A stretch of DNA of 49,976 bases. Origin: an uncultured Alphaproteobacteria bacterium (GTDB taxonomy: Bacteria; Pseudomonadota; Alphaproteobacteria; Rhizobiales; Ancalomicrobiaceae). A program made the position numbers and the translations under genes. The DNA lies in the NCBI GenBank assembly GCA_937892955.1, contig CALBKH010000048.1:1-49976 (forward strand), in the 5' to 3' direction. Positions 33,567-42,244 of this stretch are shown here, one piece after another (the first letter of the stretch is position 1; the number at the start of each line of letters is the position of its first letter). The notes below the pieces were generated by a model. That model had not been told where the DNA came from. It did no database searches and worked only from the letters and a program-made list of their open reading frames with translations.

Positions 33567-35396
33567 TCAGTACACGCGAGCCTTGGGCTCGATGTAGGCG
33601 ATGTCGTCGGTCATGGTGAAGGTGTGCACCGGCCGGTCGTCGAGCGTGACCTTCTTGGTCGCGCCATCGGCCCAGGCCAGCGTGTGCTTCATCCAGTTGA
33701 CGTCGTCGCGGTTGGGGAAGTCCTCGCGGGCGTGGGCACCGCGGCTCTCCTTGCGGGCTTCCGCGGAGTTCATGGTGACGACCGCCTGCTCGATGAGGTT
33801 CTCGAACTCGAGCGTCTCGACGAGATCGGAGTTCCACACCAGCGACCGGTCGGTGACCTTGACGTCCGGCAGGCCTTCCCAGACCTTCTGGATCAGGCCG
33901 ACGCCCTCCTCCAGCACCTCGCCGGTGCGGAACACCGCGCAGTTGTTCTGCATGGTGCGCTGCATGGCGTTGCGCAGTTCCGCCGTGGCGGTCGAGCCGG
34001 AGGCGTGGCGGTACTTGTCGAGGCGGGTGACCGCGAGCTCGCCGGCGTCGGCCGGAAGCTCCGGCTGACGGCCGTTGGCCACCACCGTCTCCTTGCAGCG
34101 CAGGCCGGCGGCGCGGCCGAACACCACGAGGTCGGTGAGCGAGTTGGAGCCGAGACGGTTGGCGCCGTGGACCGACACGCAGGCCGCTTCGCCGATCGCC
34201 ATGAGGCCGGGGACGACGCTGTCCGGGTCGCCGTTCTTCTTGGTCAGGACCTCGCCGTGGAAGTTCGTCGGGATGCCGCCCATGTTGTAGTGGACGGTCG
34301 GCAGCACCGGGATCGGCTCCTTGGTGAGGTCGACGCCGGCGAAGATCTTCGCCGACTCGGTGATGCCGGGCAGACGCTCGGCCAGGATCGCCGGATCCAG
34401 GTGGTCGAGGTGCAGGTAGATGTGGTCGCCGCCCTTGCCGACGCCGCGGCCCTCACGGATCTCCATGGTCATGGAGCGCGAGACGACGTCACGCGAGGCG
34501 AGGTCCTTGGCGGAGGGCGCGTAGCGCTCCATGAAGCGCTCGCCGGCGGAGTTGGTGAGATAGCCACCCTCGCCGCGGGCGCCCTCGGTGATGAGGACGC
34601 CGGCGCCGTAGATGCCGGTCGGGTGGAACTGCACGAACTCCATGTCCTGCATCGGCAGGCCGGCGCGCAGCACCATGCCGCCGCCGTCACCGGTGCAGGT
34701 ATGGGCCGAGGTGCAGGAGAAGTAGGCGCGGCCGTAGCCACCGGTGGCCAGAATGGTCTTCTGGGCGCGGAAGCGATGGAGCGTGCCGTCTTCCAGGCAC
34801 AGCGCCACGACGCCGCGGCAGGCGCCGCTCGCATCCATGATCAGGTCGATGGCGAAATACTCGATGAAGAACTCCGCCGAGTGACGCAGCGACTGGCCGT
34901 AGAGCGTGTGCAGGATGGCGTGACCGGTGCGGTCGGCCGCGGCGCAGGTGCGCTGGGCGATGCCCTTGCCGTAGTTGGTGGTCATGCCGCCGAACGGACG
35001 CTGGTAGATCTTGCCCTCTTCCGTGCGGGAGAAGGGCACGCCCCAGTGCTCGAGCTCGTAGACGGCGTCCGGCGCGTTGCGCACCAGATACTCGATGGCG
35101 TCCTGGTCGCCCAGCCAGTCCGACCCCTTGACGGTGTCGTACATGTGGAAGCGCCAGCTGTCCTCGCCCATGTTGGCGAGCGCCGCCGAGATGCCGCCCT
35201 GGGCCGCCACGGTGTGCGAGCGGGTCGGGAAGACCTTGGTGACGCAGGCGGTCTTCAGGCCGGCCTCGGAGGCGCCGACGACGGCGCGCAGGCCGGCGCC
35301 GCCGGCGCCGACGACCACCACGTCGAAGGTGTGGTCGATGAATTCATAGGCCTTGCCGGACGCGCCGGTGACCCCTTTGGCGTTGTTTTCGGCCAT
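33567..35396 (-). CDS. sdhA: Succinate dehydrogenase flavoprotein subunit
   Basis: The 609-residue catalytic subunit that oxidises succinate to fumarate. The FAD-binding GAGGAGLRAV is at about residues 30-39, and the covalent FAD histidine is His 61 in RSHTVAAQGGISAAL. Catalytic regions include FVQFHPTGIYGAGVLITEGARGEGG, shown here in part, and the C-terminal ESRGAHAREDFPNRDD with the conserved arginine. The start at 35396 gives the standard N-terminus; the longer open frame overlaps sdhD. It lies 5 bp from the end of sdhD, so the two are cotranscribed. Confidence 0.98.
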   Translation of the reverse strand: MAENNAKGVTGASGKAYEFIDHTFDVVVVGAGGAGLRAVVGASEAGLKTACVTKVFPTRSHTVAAQGGISAALANMGEDSWRFHMYDTVKGSDWLGDQDAIEYLVRNAPDAVYELEHWGVPFSRTEEGKIYQRPFGGMTTNYGKGIAQRTCAAADRTGHAILHTLYGQSLRHSAEFFIEYFAIDLIMDASGACRGVVALCLEDGTLHRFRAQKTILATGGYGRAYFSCTSAHTCTGDGGGMVLRAGLPMQDMEFVQFHPTGIYGAGVLITEGARGEGGYLTNSAGERFMERYAPSAKDLASRDVVSRSMTMEIREGRGVGKGGDHIYLHLDHLDPAILAERLPGITESAKIFAGVDLTKEPIPVLPTVHYNMGGIPTNFHGEVLTKKNGDPDSVVPGLMAIGEAACVSVHGANRLGSNSLTDLVVFGRAAGLRCKETVVANGRQPELPADAGELAVTRLDKYRHASGSTATAELRNAMQRTMQNNCAVFRTGEVLEEGVGLIQKVWEGLPDVKVTDRSLVWNSDLVETLEFENLIEQAVVTMNSAEARKESRGAHAREDFPNRDDVNWMKHTLAWADGATKKVTLDDRPVHTFTMTDDIAYIEPKARVY

Positions 35397-35401
35397 GTCG
35401 A

Positions 35402-35776
35402 TCACATCCCGAACGAGAGCTTGGCGACCGCCCAGATCGAAGCGAGGACGATCAGAGCCGAGAAGAACCAGTTGAGCACGATGGCCAGAACCGACCACGG
35501 CTGACCGTGGACATAGTCCTCGATGATCACCTGCATGCCGATGCGCATGTGCACGACGCCGGCGATGATCGCGGCGGCCACCAGCACGGCGCAGATCGGA
35601 TTGGCCAGCGCCTCGCGCACGGTGGCGTGGGACGCCGCGCCGTTGCGCACGAGGAAGATGATCAGCACGACCGACAGCGGAACCAGGACGGCGGCGGTGA
35701 GCCGCTGGACCCAGTAGTCGTCGGTGCCGAATTTGGCGGAGCCGCGGCCACGGACGGAAGAGAGGGGGGTGCGCAT
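35402..35776 (-). CDS. sdhD: Succinate dehydrogenase hydrophobic membrane anchor
   Basis: A 124-residue anchor with three membrane helices (LTAAVLVPLSVVLIIFLV, ICAVLVAAAIIAGVVHM and VLAIVLNWFFSALIVLASI) that binds haem b and quinone with SdhC. HMRIGMQVIIEDYVHG carries the helix-II histidine and the conserved Asp-Tyr. I pick ATG 35776, 8 nt after GAGGTGA; an in-frame GTG at 35785 would sit too close to that site. The stop of sdhC overlaps nothing but is only 10 bp before this start. Confidence 0.93.
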   Translation of the reverse strand: MRTPLSSVRGRGSAKFGTDDYWVQRLTAAVLVPLSVVLIIFLVRNGAASHATVREALANPICAVLVAAAIIAGVVHMRIGMQVIIEDYVHGQPWSVLAIVLNWFFSALIVLASIWAVAKLSFGM

Positions 35777-35786
35777 GGTCGTCACC

Positions 35787-36197
35787 TCACTTGATGGCGT
35801 AGGCGACGATCCACAGCAGGACCGTCAGCGGCACGGAGAGGACGATGTTCAGCTTCGACAGCATCAAGCGCGGCTTCTCGTCGAAGCACCGGCCGAAGTC
35901 CCAGATCAGGAAGCGGATGCCGCCGATCAGGTGATGGACCAGAGCCCAGGTGTAGCCGAACAGGACCAGGCGGCCGATCCACGAACCGAGGATCCACTGC
36001 GCCGTGGCGAAGGCCTTCGGACCGACGGCGGCGGAGATCAGCCAGTAGGCCAGGAGGATGGTGCCGAAATAGAGCGCGGCGCCGGTGATGCGGTGAACGA
36101 TGGACATGACCATCGTCCAGGAGGGCGCATAGATCTGGAGATGCGGCGAAAGGGGGCGCTCGACCCCGCCCGCGGCCTTGGCTTTGCTCGTCGACAT
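35787..36197 (-). CDS. sdhC: Succinate dehydrogenase cytochrome b556 subunit
   Basis: A 136-residue membrane anchor, first gene of sdhCDAB. RPLSPHLQIYAPSWTMVMSI leads into the first helix with SIVHRITGAALYFGT, the family signature. The second helix carries the haem-ligand HHLIGGIRFLIWDFG. A third hydrophobic helix, LSVPLTVLLWIVAYAIK, closes the protein. ATG 36197 is chosen because upstream in-frame sequence is not conserved-looking. The 211 bp between this start and the mesaconyl-CoA hydratase gene should hold the sdh promoter; I see no clear operator there. Confidence 0.95.
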   Translation of the reverse strand: MSTSKAKAAGGVERPLSPHLQIYAPSWTMVMSIVHRITGAALYFGTILLAYWLISAAVGPKAFATAQWILGSWIGRLVLFGYTWALVHHLIGGIRFLIWDFGRCFDEKPRLMLSKLNIVLSVPLTVLLWIVAYAIK

Positions 36198-36408
36198 CGT
36201 CTGTCTTCGATCCCTCGGGGGTTGAACCGGCCCGGCGGCGCGCGCATATCTGGCGGTCTCGCCGGCGAATGGTCGCATACGTCGAAGCCTTCTAACCCGT
36301 TTTGCGGCGGTGCGTCAAAACGTCCAAAGGGATGATCCACCATGCAGTCACGCATGGCTCGTCGATCATGCCCTATGGCAGCAAGATCTTCGAATCAGGG
36401 TAGAATTT

Positions 36409-37461
36409 TCACCGCGGAATGATCGCCCAGTAGTCGAGATCGAGGATGACCGCGGGGTCGTAATCGCCGTTCTCGAGCTTGAGGGGCAGGTCGGTGCAGG
36501 GCTTGTCCTTGGTCGCCACGGTGCGGATGCGAAGCGCGCCGACGTCGTCGCGGCCGGGCAGTTCGGCGGTGTCGAGCACTTCCGACCAGGCGAAGACGGT
36601 CAGCCCGGCGAAGAGCGGCGCGACGTGACGGCCGCCGTTGATGGCGGCGACGTGGAAGGCGTTGCCGAGGCCGTTGAAGGACAGGGCGCGGGCGAGCGAG
36701 ATGACGTGGCCGCCGTAGATCAGGCGCCGGCCGAAGCGGCCCTGGCCCTCGGTCCACTGGTTGAAGTGGACCTTGGCGGTGTTCTGGTAGAGGCGGGTGG
36801 CGAGCATGTGCTCGGCCTCTTCCACCGTCATGCCGTCGACGTGGTCGATGCGTTCACCGGCGCGGTAGTCGGCGAAGCGATGGACCGAGCCGGCGAGTTC
36901 GCCGTCGTAGGCCGCGGCGTCGATCACCGGGACGGCGGAGCCGATCTGCTCGGGGGTGAGGGCCGCCGGTAGTTCCGGCACCTTCTGGTCGGGAACGACG
37001 GCCTTCTCGTCGGCCTTGCGCACCATGACCCAGCGCACGTAGTCGAGCACTTCCTGGCCGTGCTGATTGTAGCCGGTGGAGCGGACGTAGACGACGCCGG
37101 TCTTGCCGTTGGAGTTCTCCTTGAGGCCGATCACCTCGGAGACGGTGGAGAGCGTGTCGCCGGGATAGACCGGGGCGAGGAAGCGGCAACCGGCGTAACC
37201 GAGATTGGCGACGGCGTTGAGCGACACGTCCGGCACGGTCTTGCCGAAGACGACGTGGAAGACGAGGAGATCGTCGACCGGGGCGCGCGGATAGCCGATG
37301 GCGCGGGCGAAGGCGTCGGAGGACTGGACGGCGAAGCGGGGGCCGTAGAGCGCGGTGTAGAGGGCGACGTCGCCCTCGGTGACGGTGCGCGGGGTGGCGT
37401 GGCGGATCACCTGACCGATACGGAAATCCTCGAAGAAATTGCCGGAATTGGTCTTGGTCAT
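36409..37461 (-). CDS. mch: Mesaconyl-CoA hydratase (MaoC-like, double hotdog)
   Basis: A 350-residue enzyme matching the mesaconyl-C1-CoA hydratase of the ethylmalonyl-CoA pathway, which interconverts mesaconyl-CoA and beta-methylmalyl-CoA during acetyl-CoA assimilation. It has two MaoC/hotdog halves: NFFEDFRIGQVIRHATPRTV with EGDVALYTALYGPRFAVQSS in the first, and QNTAKVHFNQWTEGQGRFGR, LIYGGHVISLARALSFNGL in the second. The hydratase motif in half one is degenerate, as expected for this type. GGAGAG precedes the start. It lies upstream of sdhC in the same direction, 211 bp away. Other pathway genes (ccr, meaA, mcl1) are not in this window. Confidence 0.88.
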   Translation of the reverse strand: MTKTNSGNFFEDFRIGQVIRHATPRTVTEGDVALYTALYGPRFAVQSSDAFARAIGYPRAPVDDLLVFHVVFGKTVPDVSLNAVANLGYAGCRFLAPVYPGDTLSTVSEVIGLKENSNGKTGVVYVRSTGYNQHGQEVLDYVRWVMVRKADEKAVVPDQKVPELPAALTPEQIGSAVPVIDAAAYDGELAGSVHRFADYRAGERIDHVDGMTVEEAEHMLATRLYQNTAKVHFNQWTEGQGRFGRRLIYGGHVISLARALSFNGLGNAFHVAAINGGRHVAPLFAGLTVFAWSEVLDTAELPGRDDVGALRIRTVATKDKPCTDLPLKLENGDYDPAVILDLDYWAIIPR

Positions 37462-37574
37462 CGCCGTTCTCTCCGGATGGCACGCACAGCTGGCCCACGT
37501 GATGCCGGAAGCTCACGGGCGCGTAAAGCCCCCCGGCCTCCGACCTTCGCTGCATCGCACCACATTAGCACAAG

Positions 37575-37686
37575 GGATCCGGCAGATCGCTTCGCGATGC
37601 CGGATCCGTCTCGCTGAAATCACCCTTGTGGGAATGGGGTGATTTCAGCGAACGGAATAGGGGGTCCGATTTCGGACCCCGTATCA
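37575..37686 (-). repeat. Three-hairpin intergenic repeat, copy D
   Basis: GGATCCGGC (37575-37583) pairs with GCCGGATCC (37599-37607), AG at 37584-37585 is bulged, and ATCGC pairs with GCGAT inside. The middle stem, CGCTGAAATCACCC (37612-37625) with its complement (37637-37650), is 14 bp. The simple stem GGGGTCCG/CGGACCCC (37661-37680) ends at GTATCACG. The fold matches copies B and C although almost none of the sequence does. It sits between the mch start and the DUF429 gene end. Confidence 0.8.
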
Positions 37687-37718
37687 CGACGCCGTCGCGT
37701 GGCGGGGTGTCGCATTCC

Positions 37719-38464
37719 TCACGCCGTGATGGCGATCGGCAGGCCGCGGGCGTCGCGGGGCGGGGCCGCGGGGAAGGACACCGCCTCGCCGCGCAGCACG
37801 CGGGTCGCGACCAGGGCGAGCACGCAGGCGTCGATCAGATCGTCGGGGCCGGCGCCGCGCGGTGGGCGGGGGCGGTGAGGGGGCGCGGGATGCCGAAGCG
37901 GGCGAGGAGGTCGCGGCGCTCATCGAGCCCGGGCGGGTTCGGCCGGTTCTTCACCTTCTTCGGCAGCGTCATGGGATGGCCGTCGTTCAGCACCGTGAAG
38001 GCGACCTCGGGGTGGCTCTCGACGACGACGGCTCCGAGATCGGGGATGAGCAGGCGATCGAGTTCGCGAATCTTGGGGAAGAGGTGGAAGCCCTGCTTCG
38101 ACACCTTCTTCGGCGGATCGGAGGTCCGAAGCGCGGCGGCGCAGGCCGCGGCGTAAGCCGCGGGTTCGTCGAGCCCCTCGCCGGCGTAGACCGCCTCGCG
38201 TGAGGGAATCGAGAAGACCGAGGACTGGCGCTCGCCGAGCATCGGCCGGACGAGCCGTTCGGGACCGCGTCCGCCGGGGCCGATGCGGTCGGGCAGGCCG
38301 ATCGGCATGTCGACGGCGACGACGGCGACGTCCTCGGCGAGGAGATCGGCGAAGCGGGGGAAGAGGCGGATCTCGGGCGGGATCGCGCCTGCCGGATCGA
38401 CGAGGCAGGCGAGCCAGCCGGCGGGGCAGCCGTCGACACCGGCGAGGAGGACGGGCGGGCGCAT
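37719..38464 (-). pseudogene. DUF429 family protein, single frameshift
   Basis: Most of the protein reads from ATG 38464: LLAGVDGCPAGWLACLVDPA, VAVVAVDMPIGLPDR, RPMLGERQSSVFSIPSREAV and SHPEVAFTVLNDGHPM, all typical of the DUF429 (predicted RNase-H-fold nuclease) family. The conserved C-terminal part (RGAGPDDLIDACVLALVATR to LPIAIT) is in another frame, ending at 37719. The join is at 37862-37868, where the coding strand has CGCCCAC; adding one C gives a continuous APAPPRGAGPDDL. So one base is missing, by mutation or by sequence error. Its start is 7 bp from the end of pdxY upstream; probably one operon. Confidence 0.82.
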
Positions 38465-38471
38465 GGCGGCG

Positions 38472-39374
38472 TCAATCGAAGGCGGCGGGGCGGGCCACCG
38501 GGCGTGGGCCGGGGCGGGCCTCGCCGATGCGGCGCACCGAAATCTGGGCCATCGGGTGGAGGAGCACGTCCTGTTCGGCGGCGAGGGCGAGTTCGTCGGC
38601 CTGGGCGCGGGCGGAGCGGGCGACGACTTCGAACACCGAAGTCACGGCTCTGGTCACCGCAGCGTCGAGCGGTGCGCCGAGGGCGAGGCGGCCGGCGATC
38701 AGGGCGGTGAGGAGGTCGCCGGTGCCGTGGGCGGCGTTGTCGATCTTCGGGTGTTCGATCTGGGTGGCGGCGTCGGCGGTCACCAGCAGCGTGGCGATCG
38801 ATCGGGTCATCAGCGCCGGGGCGGAGGTGACGACGACGGTCGGGGCCGGCAGGGCGCGGGCCGCGACGATGGTCTCGGCGGTGGAGCCGACCGGCAGCCC
38901 CGAGAGCCAGCCGGTTTCGAAGAGGTTGGGGGTGGCGAGGTCGGCGAGCGGCAGCAGGCGATCGCGCAGGTGTTCGGCGACGGGCTTGGCGACGTAGAGC
39001 GCATGGCCGTCGCCGATCACCGGGTCGACGACCAGGGCGAGGCCCGGCGTCGCGAGGCGCAGGCGTTCGACCAGACGGGCGGCGGCTTCGACCTGGGCCG
39101 CGTCGGCAAAATAGCCGGTGACGACGGTGCCGATCTCGGCCGCCGCCGGGCTCTCGGCGATCTCGGCGAGCGCCGCGGCGAAGTCGTCGACGTCCGGGAC
39201 GAGACGTGTGGAGCGGCCATGGCCGGGGTGCCAGGGCATCCACACGGTGGGGACGAGCCAGGTCGTCAGGCCGAGGCGCTCCAGCGCGAAGACGGCGGCG
39301 CGCGCCCCGATGGCGCCGCGGGCGACCTGGGAGGAGACGACGAGGACGGCGGAGGATGGGGGGCGTTCCTGCAA
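38472..39374 (-). CDS. pdxY: Pyridoxal kinase
   Basis: A ~300-residue PfkB/ribokinase-like kinase of the PdxY type, phosphorylating pyridoxal in vitamin B6 salvage. Features are the N-terminal VLVVSSQVARGAIGARAAVF, the WMPWHPGHG loop, DPVIGDGHALYVAKPVAEHL, the ATPNLFETGWLSG motif and the catalytic anion hole HGTGDLLTALIAG. The start is uncertain: no ATG lies near the domain start, and I propose TTG 39374; upstream in-frame sequence is arginine-rich and unlike the family. In 300-residue form the length is normal for PdxY. The DUF429 gene follows after 7 bp. Confidence 0.85.
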   Translation of the reverse strand: MQERPPSSAVLVVSSQVARGAIGARAAVFALERLGLTTWLVPTVWMPWHPGHGRSTRLVPDVDDFAAALAEIAESPAAAEIGTVVTGYFADAAQVEAAARLVERLRLATPGLALVVDPVIGDGHALYVAKPVAEHLRDRLLPLADLATPNLFETGWLSGLPVGSTAETIVAARALPAPTVVVTSAPALMTRSIATLLVTADAATQIEHPKIDNAAHGTGDLLTALIAGRLALGAPLDAAVTRAVTSVFEVVARSARAQADELALAAEQDVLLHPMAQISVRRIGEARPGPRPVARPAAFD

Positions 39375-39565
39375 GAGTCGGGTTCCGTCGCCGCTGCCGG
39401 CCGAGCCGGCGTGTCGTCGCGAGGTTCGTCGAGCCGGGCGGACTCTGCAAGGGGACTCATGTGAAAGGATGCTCGGAGCACGCCGCGGCTGGGCTGCGGC
39501 GGTTCGGTTGCCTGCTCCTTTTTCGAGATGACTGCGCGGTTCGAAGTCGCTCGGCATCCACCTTC

Positions 39566-39690
39566 GTGCGCGATCCTTCGAGACGGGTCCTCGGCCCTCC
39601 TCAGGATGAGGTGCTCGAGATTTCCTCGATAATCCAAGAGCCTCATGCTGAGGAGGCGTCCGATGGGCGCCGTCTCGAAGCATCTCGCAC
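39566..39690. repeat. Long inverted repeat of the CCTTCGAGACG / CCTCATGCTGAGGAGG type
   Basis: The arms are GTGCG...ATCCTTCGAGACG...CCTCCTCAGGATGAGG (39566-39611) and CCTCATGCTGAGGAGG...CGTCTCGAAGCAT...CGCAC (39641-39690). Imperfect palindromes of this sequence are familiar from intergenic regions of Rhizobiales genomes. It occupies most of the 429 bp gene-free stretch between pdxY and the next gene; the rest of that stretch shows no coding or other clear signal. Confidence 0.8.
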
Positions 39691-39803
39691 AGGGCTGATT
39701 CGGTGGGAACAGCGCCAAGCTCCCCACGCGAGGATGGAAGATGCGCTGGTCGCCGATCCGCGCAAACCATCGGGCGCCTACGTCGAAACGATCGGTCGCG
39801 CCC

Positions 39804-40991
39804 TCAGATCACGTTCAACTCCACCACCTTGCGGCCGGCGGCGAGGCGGTCGTAACCGAAGACCGAGAGGTCGAGCGAGCGGAATTGCCCGTGGGCGATC
39901 AGTTCGGCCACCGCGCGGCCCGAGGCCGGGCCCTGCTGGATGCCGTGGCCGGAGAAGCCGTTGCAGAAGATGAAGTTCTCGACCTCCGGGTGGCGGCCGA
40001 CGACGGCGTTGTGGTCGAAGGTGTTGAAGTCGTAGTGGCCGGCCCAGGCGCGGATCAGCTTCAGGCTCTCGAAGGCGGGGATGCGGGTGGCGAGCGCCGG
40101 CCAGATCACCTCCTCGTAGAGCGAATAATCGACGTCGAAGTCGTCGTCGGCGGCGCGGGCGTCGTCCTCCTCGGCCGGCGAGACGCCGCAGATGTGGTAC
40201 TGGCCCTCCGGCCGCACGTAGACGCCGGAGGCCACGACGGTGCCGTCGATCAGCATCGGCAGGCCGGGGACGGCTTCGCGGCAGTGGACGACGTAGACGA
40301 AGCGTTTGCGCGGCTCGACCGGCAGGGTGATGCCGGCGAGGGCGGCGACGTCGCCGGCGGCCGGGCCGGCGGCGTTGACGAAGGTGGAGCAGGTGATCCG
40401 GCGCCCATCGGAGAGGGTGACGCCGGTGATGCGGTCGCCTTCGCGGGCGATGCCGGTCACCGCGGCGTGGACGTAGGTCGCGCCCTGGCGGCGGGCCGCC
40501 TTGCGGATCAGGTCGAGCCACATGTAGGCGTCGAACCAACCTTCACCGGTGCGGCCGTAGGCGGCCAGCGCGATGCCGTCGAGCGACATCCACGGGTGGC
40601 GGCGGGCGAGTTCGTCCGGGTCGAGGAGTTCGATGTCGGCGCCCTCGGCCGTCTGGATGACGTGGTTGGCGCGCAGCACCGGCACGCCGGCTTCGCTCGC
40701 CAGCGTCAGGTAGCCCTTCTCGTGGAAGCCGATGTCGGCGTCGGCGCCGAATTCCGCCTTCAGGTTTCGGATCATGTCGATGCCGAAGCGCGAGAGGCGG
40801 ATGTTCTCCGGCGTCGAGAACTGCTGGCGGATCGAGGCGGCCGACAGCGTCGTCGCCGAACGGGCGTAGGTCGGATCCTTCTCGACCACCAGGATGCGGG
40901 CGTTCGGCCCCAGCTCGCGGGTGAGGAAATAGGCGGTCGACGATCCCATGATCGCGCCACCGGCGATCACCACGTCCCAGTGCTCGGTCAC
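39804..40991 (-). CDS. FAD-dependent oxidoreductase (DAO / sarcosine oxidase-like)
   Basis: A 395-residue flavoprotein of the D-amino-acid oxidase (DAO) superfamily, akin to monomeric sarcosine oxidase or glycine/dimethylglycine oxidases. The dinucleotide-binding start is DVVIAGGAIMGSSTAYFLTR, a GGxxxG variant of GxGxxG, followed by ILVVEKDPTYARSATTLSA. The C-terminal FAD region has YDFNTFDHNAVVGRHPEVEN and FCNGFSGHGIQQGPASGRAV. No substrate can be inferred. The start is GTG 40991, 5 nt after GAGGAGG. Not obviously in an operon with either neighbour; a 57 bp gap separates it from the upstream membrane protein gene. Confidence 0.88.
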   Translation of the reverse strand: MTEHWDVVIAGGAIMGSSTAYFLTRELGPNARILVVEKDPTYARSATTLSAASIRQQFSTPENIRLSRFGIDMIRNLKAEFGADADIGFHEKGYLTLASEAGVPVLRANHVIQTAEGADIELLDPDELARRHPWMSLDGIALAAYGRTGEGWFDAYMWLDLIRKAARRQGATYVHAAVTGIAREGDRITGVTLSDGRRITCSTFVNAAGPAAGDVAALAGITLPVEPRKRFVYVVHCREAVPGLPMLIDGTVVASGVYVRPEGQYHICGVSPAEEDDARAADDDFDVDYSLYEEVIWPALATRIPAFESLKLIRAWAGHYDFNTFDHNAVVGRHPEVENFIFCNGFSGHGIQQGPASGRAVAELIAHGQFRSLDLSVFGYDRLAAGRKVVELNVI

Positions 40992-41048
40992 GTCCGACCT
41001 CCTCGCTCGATCCGCCTCGTTCCGATCGATTAGCGCGAGTTCGATCGT

Positions 41049-41591
41049 TCAGGCATGCGGCGGCTGCGCATCTCCCTTCCGCGGCGCGAGCCGGGTGGGC
41101 GGTTCGCGGAACCCGGCCGAGCCGCCGGCGACCAGCCAGTAGCCGAAACCGGCGACGAATCCGGCGGCGGCGAGGACTTTGAAGACGGCGCCGGGCACGG
41201 TGCGCAGCACCGTGTCGACCGTGGTGCGGCCGCAGTCGATGTCCACCGTGGCGATACAGGTCGTCACCTCGACCGGGGCGAGTGCGACGACGCCGAGAAG
41301 CGCGATGGCGGCGAAGACGAAGAGGTGGGCGAGGAGCGAGCGCAGGCCGACGATCTCGGCATAGATCGCGAAGATGAACCAGCCGAGCCAGACGGCCTTC
41401 GCCGCGGCGGTGAAGACCAGCGCCAACGAGACGACGCCGTGCGGATCGACGTCGGCGAGCGGCAGGTCGGTGGCGACCAACATACGGCCCATCGAGGCGC
41501 CGATCACCGTGGCGATGGAGCCGGCGATGGCGACGAGCCAGCCGAAGGAGGCGACGACGAGGCGCCAGAGGAGGCGGGAGAGCGGCGGCAT
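41049..41591 (-). CDS. Hypothetical four-helix membrane protein
   Basis: A 180-residue protein I do not recognise. Four hydrophobic segments are visible: LVVASFGWLVAIAGSIATVIG, SLALVFTAAAKAVWLGWFIF, LFVFAAIALLGVVALAPVEV and FKVLAAAGFVAGFGYWLVAG. The loop between helices III and IV has two cysteines (TTCIATVDIDCGRTTVD), which could bridge on the periplasmic side. It follows another small membrane protein gene by 18 bp in the same direction, and the two look alike in size and layout, so they are probably a pair transcribed together. Confidence 0.7.
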   Translation of the reverse strand: MPPLSRLLWRLVVASFGWLVAIAGSIATVIGASMGRMLVATDLPLADVDPHGVVSLALVFTAAAKAVWLGWFIFAIYAEIVGLRSLLAHLFVFAAIALLGVVALAPVEVTTCIATVDIDCGRTTVDTVLRTVPGAVFKVLAAAGFVAGFGYWLVAGGSAGFREPPTRLAPRKGDAQPPHA

Positions 41592-41609
41592 GCGTCGTCT
41601 CCGTCGAGG

Positions 41610-42122
41610 TCAGAACCGCGGTTCGTCGCGGCGGAAGGTGTCGAGGCGGAGCGGCGCCGGCGGCGCGGCGCGCACCGCGACGGTCCAGTAGACCCAGCCG
41701 GCGACCGCGCCGGCGAGGGCGTCGAGGCCGTAGAGCGCGACGCCGGGCGACCGGCCGGAGGCGTCGAAGAGGCCGATCAGCAGTTGGGCGAGCGGGCCGA
41801 TCACCGCGCCGGCGACGACATAGATCCACAGGGAACGCGCCCGGCTGCCTTCGGCGAAGACCAGGAAGGCGGTGACGAAGGGGGCGGCGGCGAGGAAAGC
41901 GACGAAGCCGGAGAGGAGCGGCACCACCACCAGGGCGCCGACACCGTTGGTCTCGATCATGGCGGCGAAGCCGCGCACCGCCGTCTCCTGGGCGACGAGC
42001 CCGAAGGTGCGGGCGATGGCGCCGGCGACGGCGGCCAGGGCGTAGGCCGCGACGATGCGTCCGAGACGGCCACCGGCGACGGTGGCGCGGTCGCGATCGA
42101 GAACGCTCTCACGGGAGGACAT
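41610..42122 (-). CDS. Hypothetical four-helix membrane protein
   Basis: A 170-residue protein of unknown family. Hydrophobic segments are IVAAYALAAVAGAIARTFGL, VVPLLSGFVAFLAAAPFVTA, LWIYVVAGAVIGPLAQLLIG and ALAGAVAGWVYWTVAVRA. The N-terminus MSSRESVLDRDRA is cytosolic by charge. No motif hints at transport or enzyme function. It is the upstream member of the pair with the gene 18 bp downstream. About 120 bp separate its start from rlmN, so a promoter of its own is possible. Confidence 0.68.
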   Translation of the reverse strand: MSSRESVLDRDRATVAGGRLGRIVAAYALAAVAGAIARTFGLVAQETAVRGFAAMIETNGVGALVVVPLLSGFVAFLAAAPFVTAFLVFAEGSRARSLWIYVVAGAVIGPLAQLLIGLFDASGRSPGVALYGLDALAGAVAGWVYWTVAVRAAPPAPLRLDTFRRDEPRF

Positions 42123-42244
42123 GGCGGCACCGCCTTCGACGTCGGGGAGCCGTCGCGGGACGACGGCGAATCACTTCGCCGATCTTGACGCAAGGGCCGG
42201 GCGACTGTCGAGAGTCCGCGGAATCCTGCGCCGATTCACCGATC

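Noticed and set aside
39566..39690. Remnant of an insertion sequence
   Set aside because: Long inverted repeat but no transposase fragment; the sequence type is a familiar intergenic palindrome of Rhizobiales.
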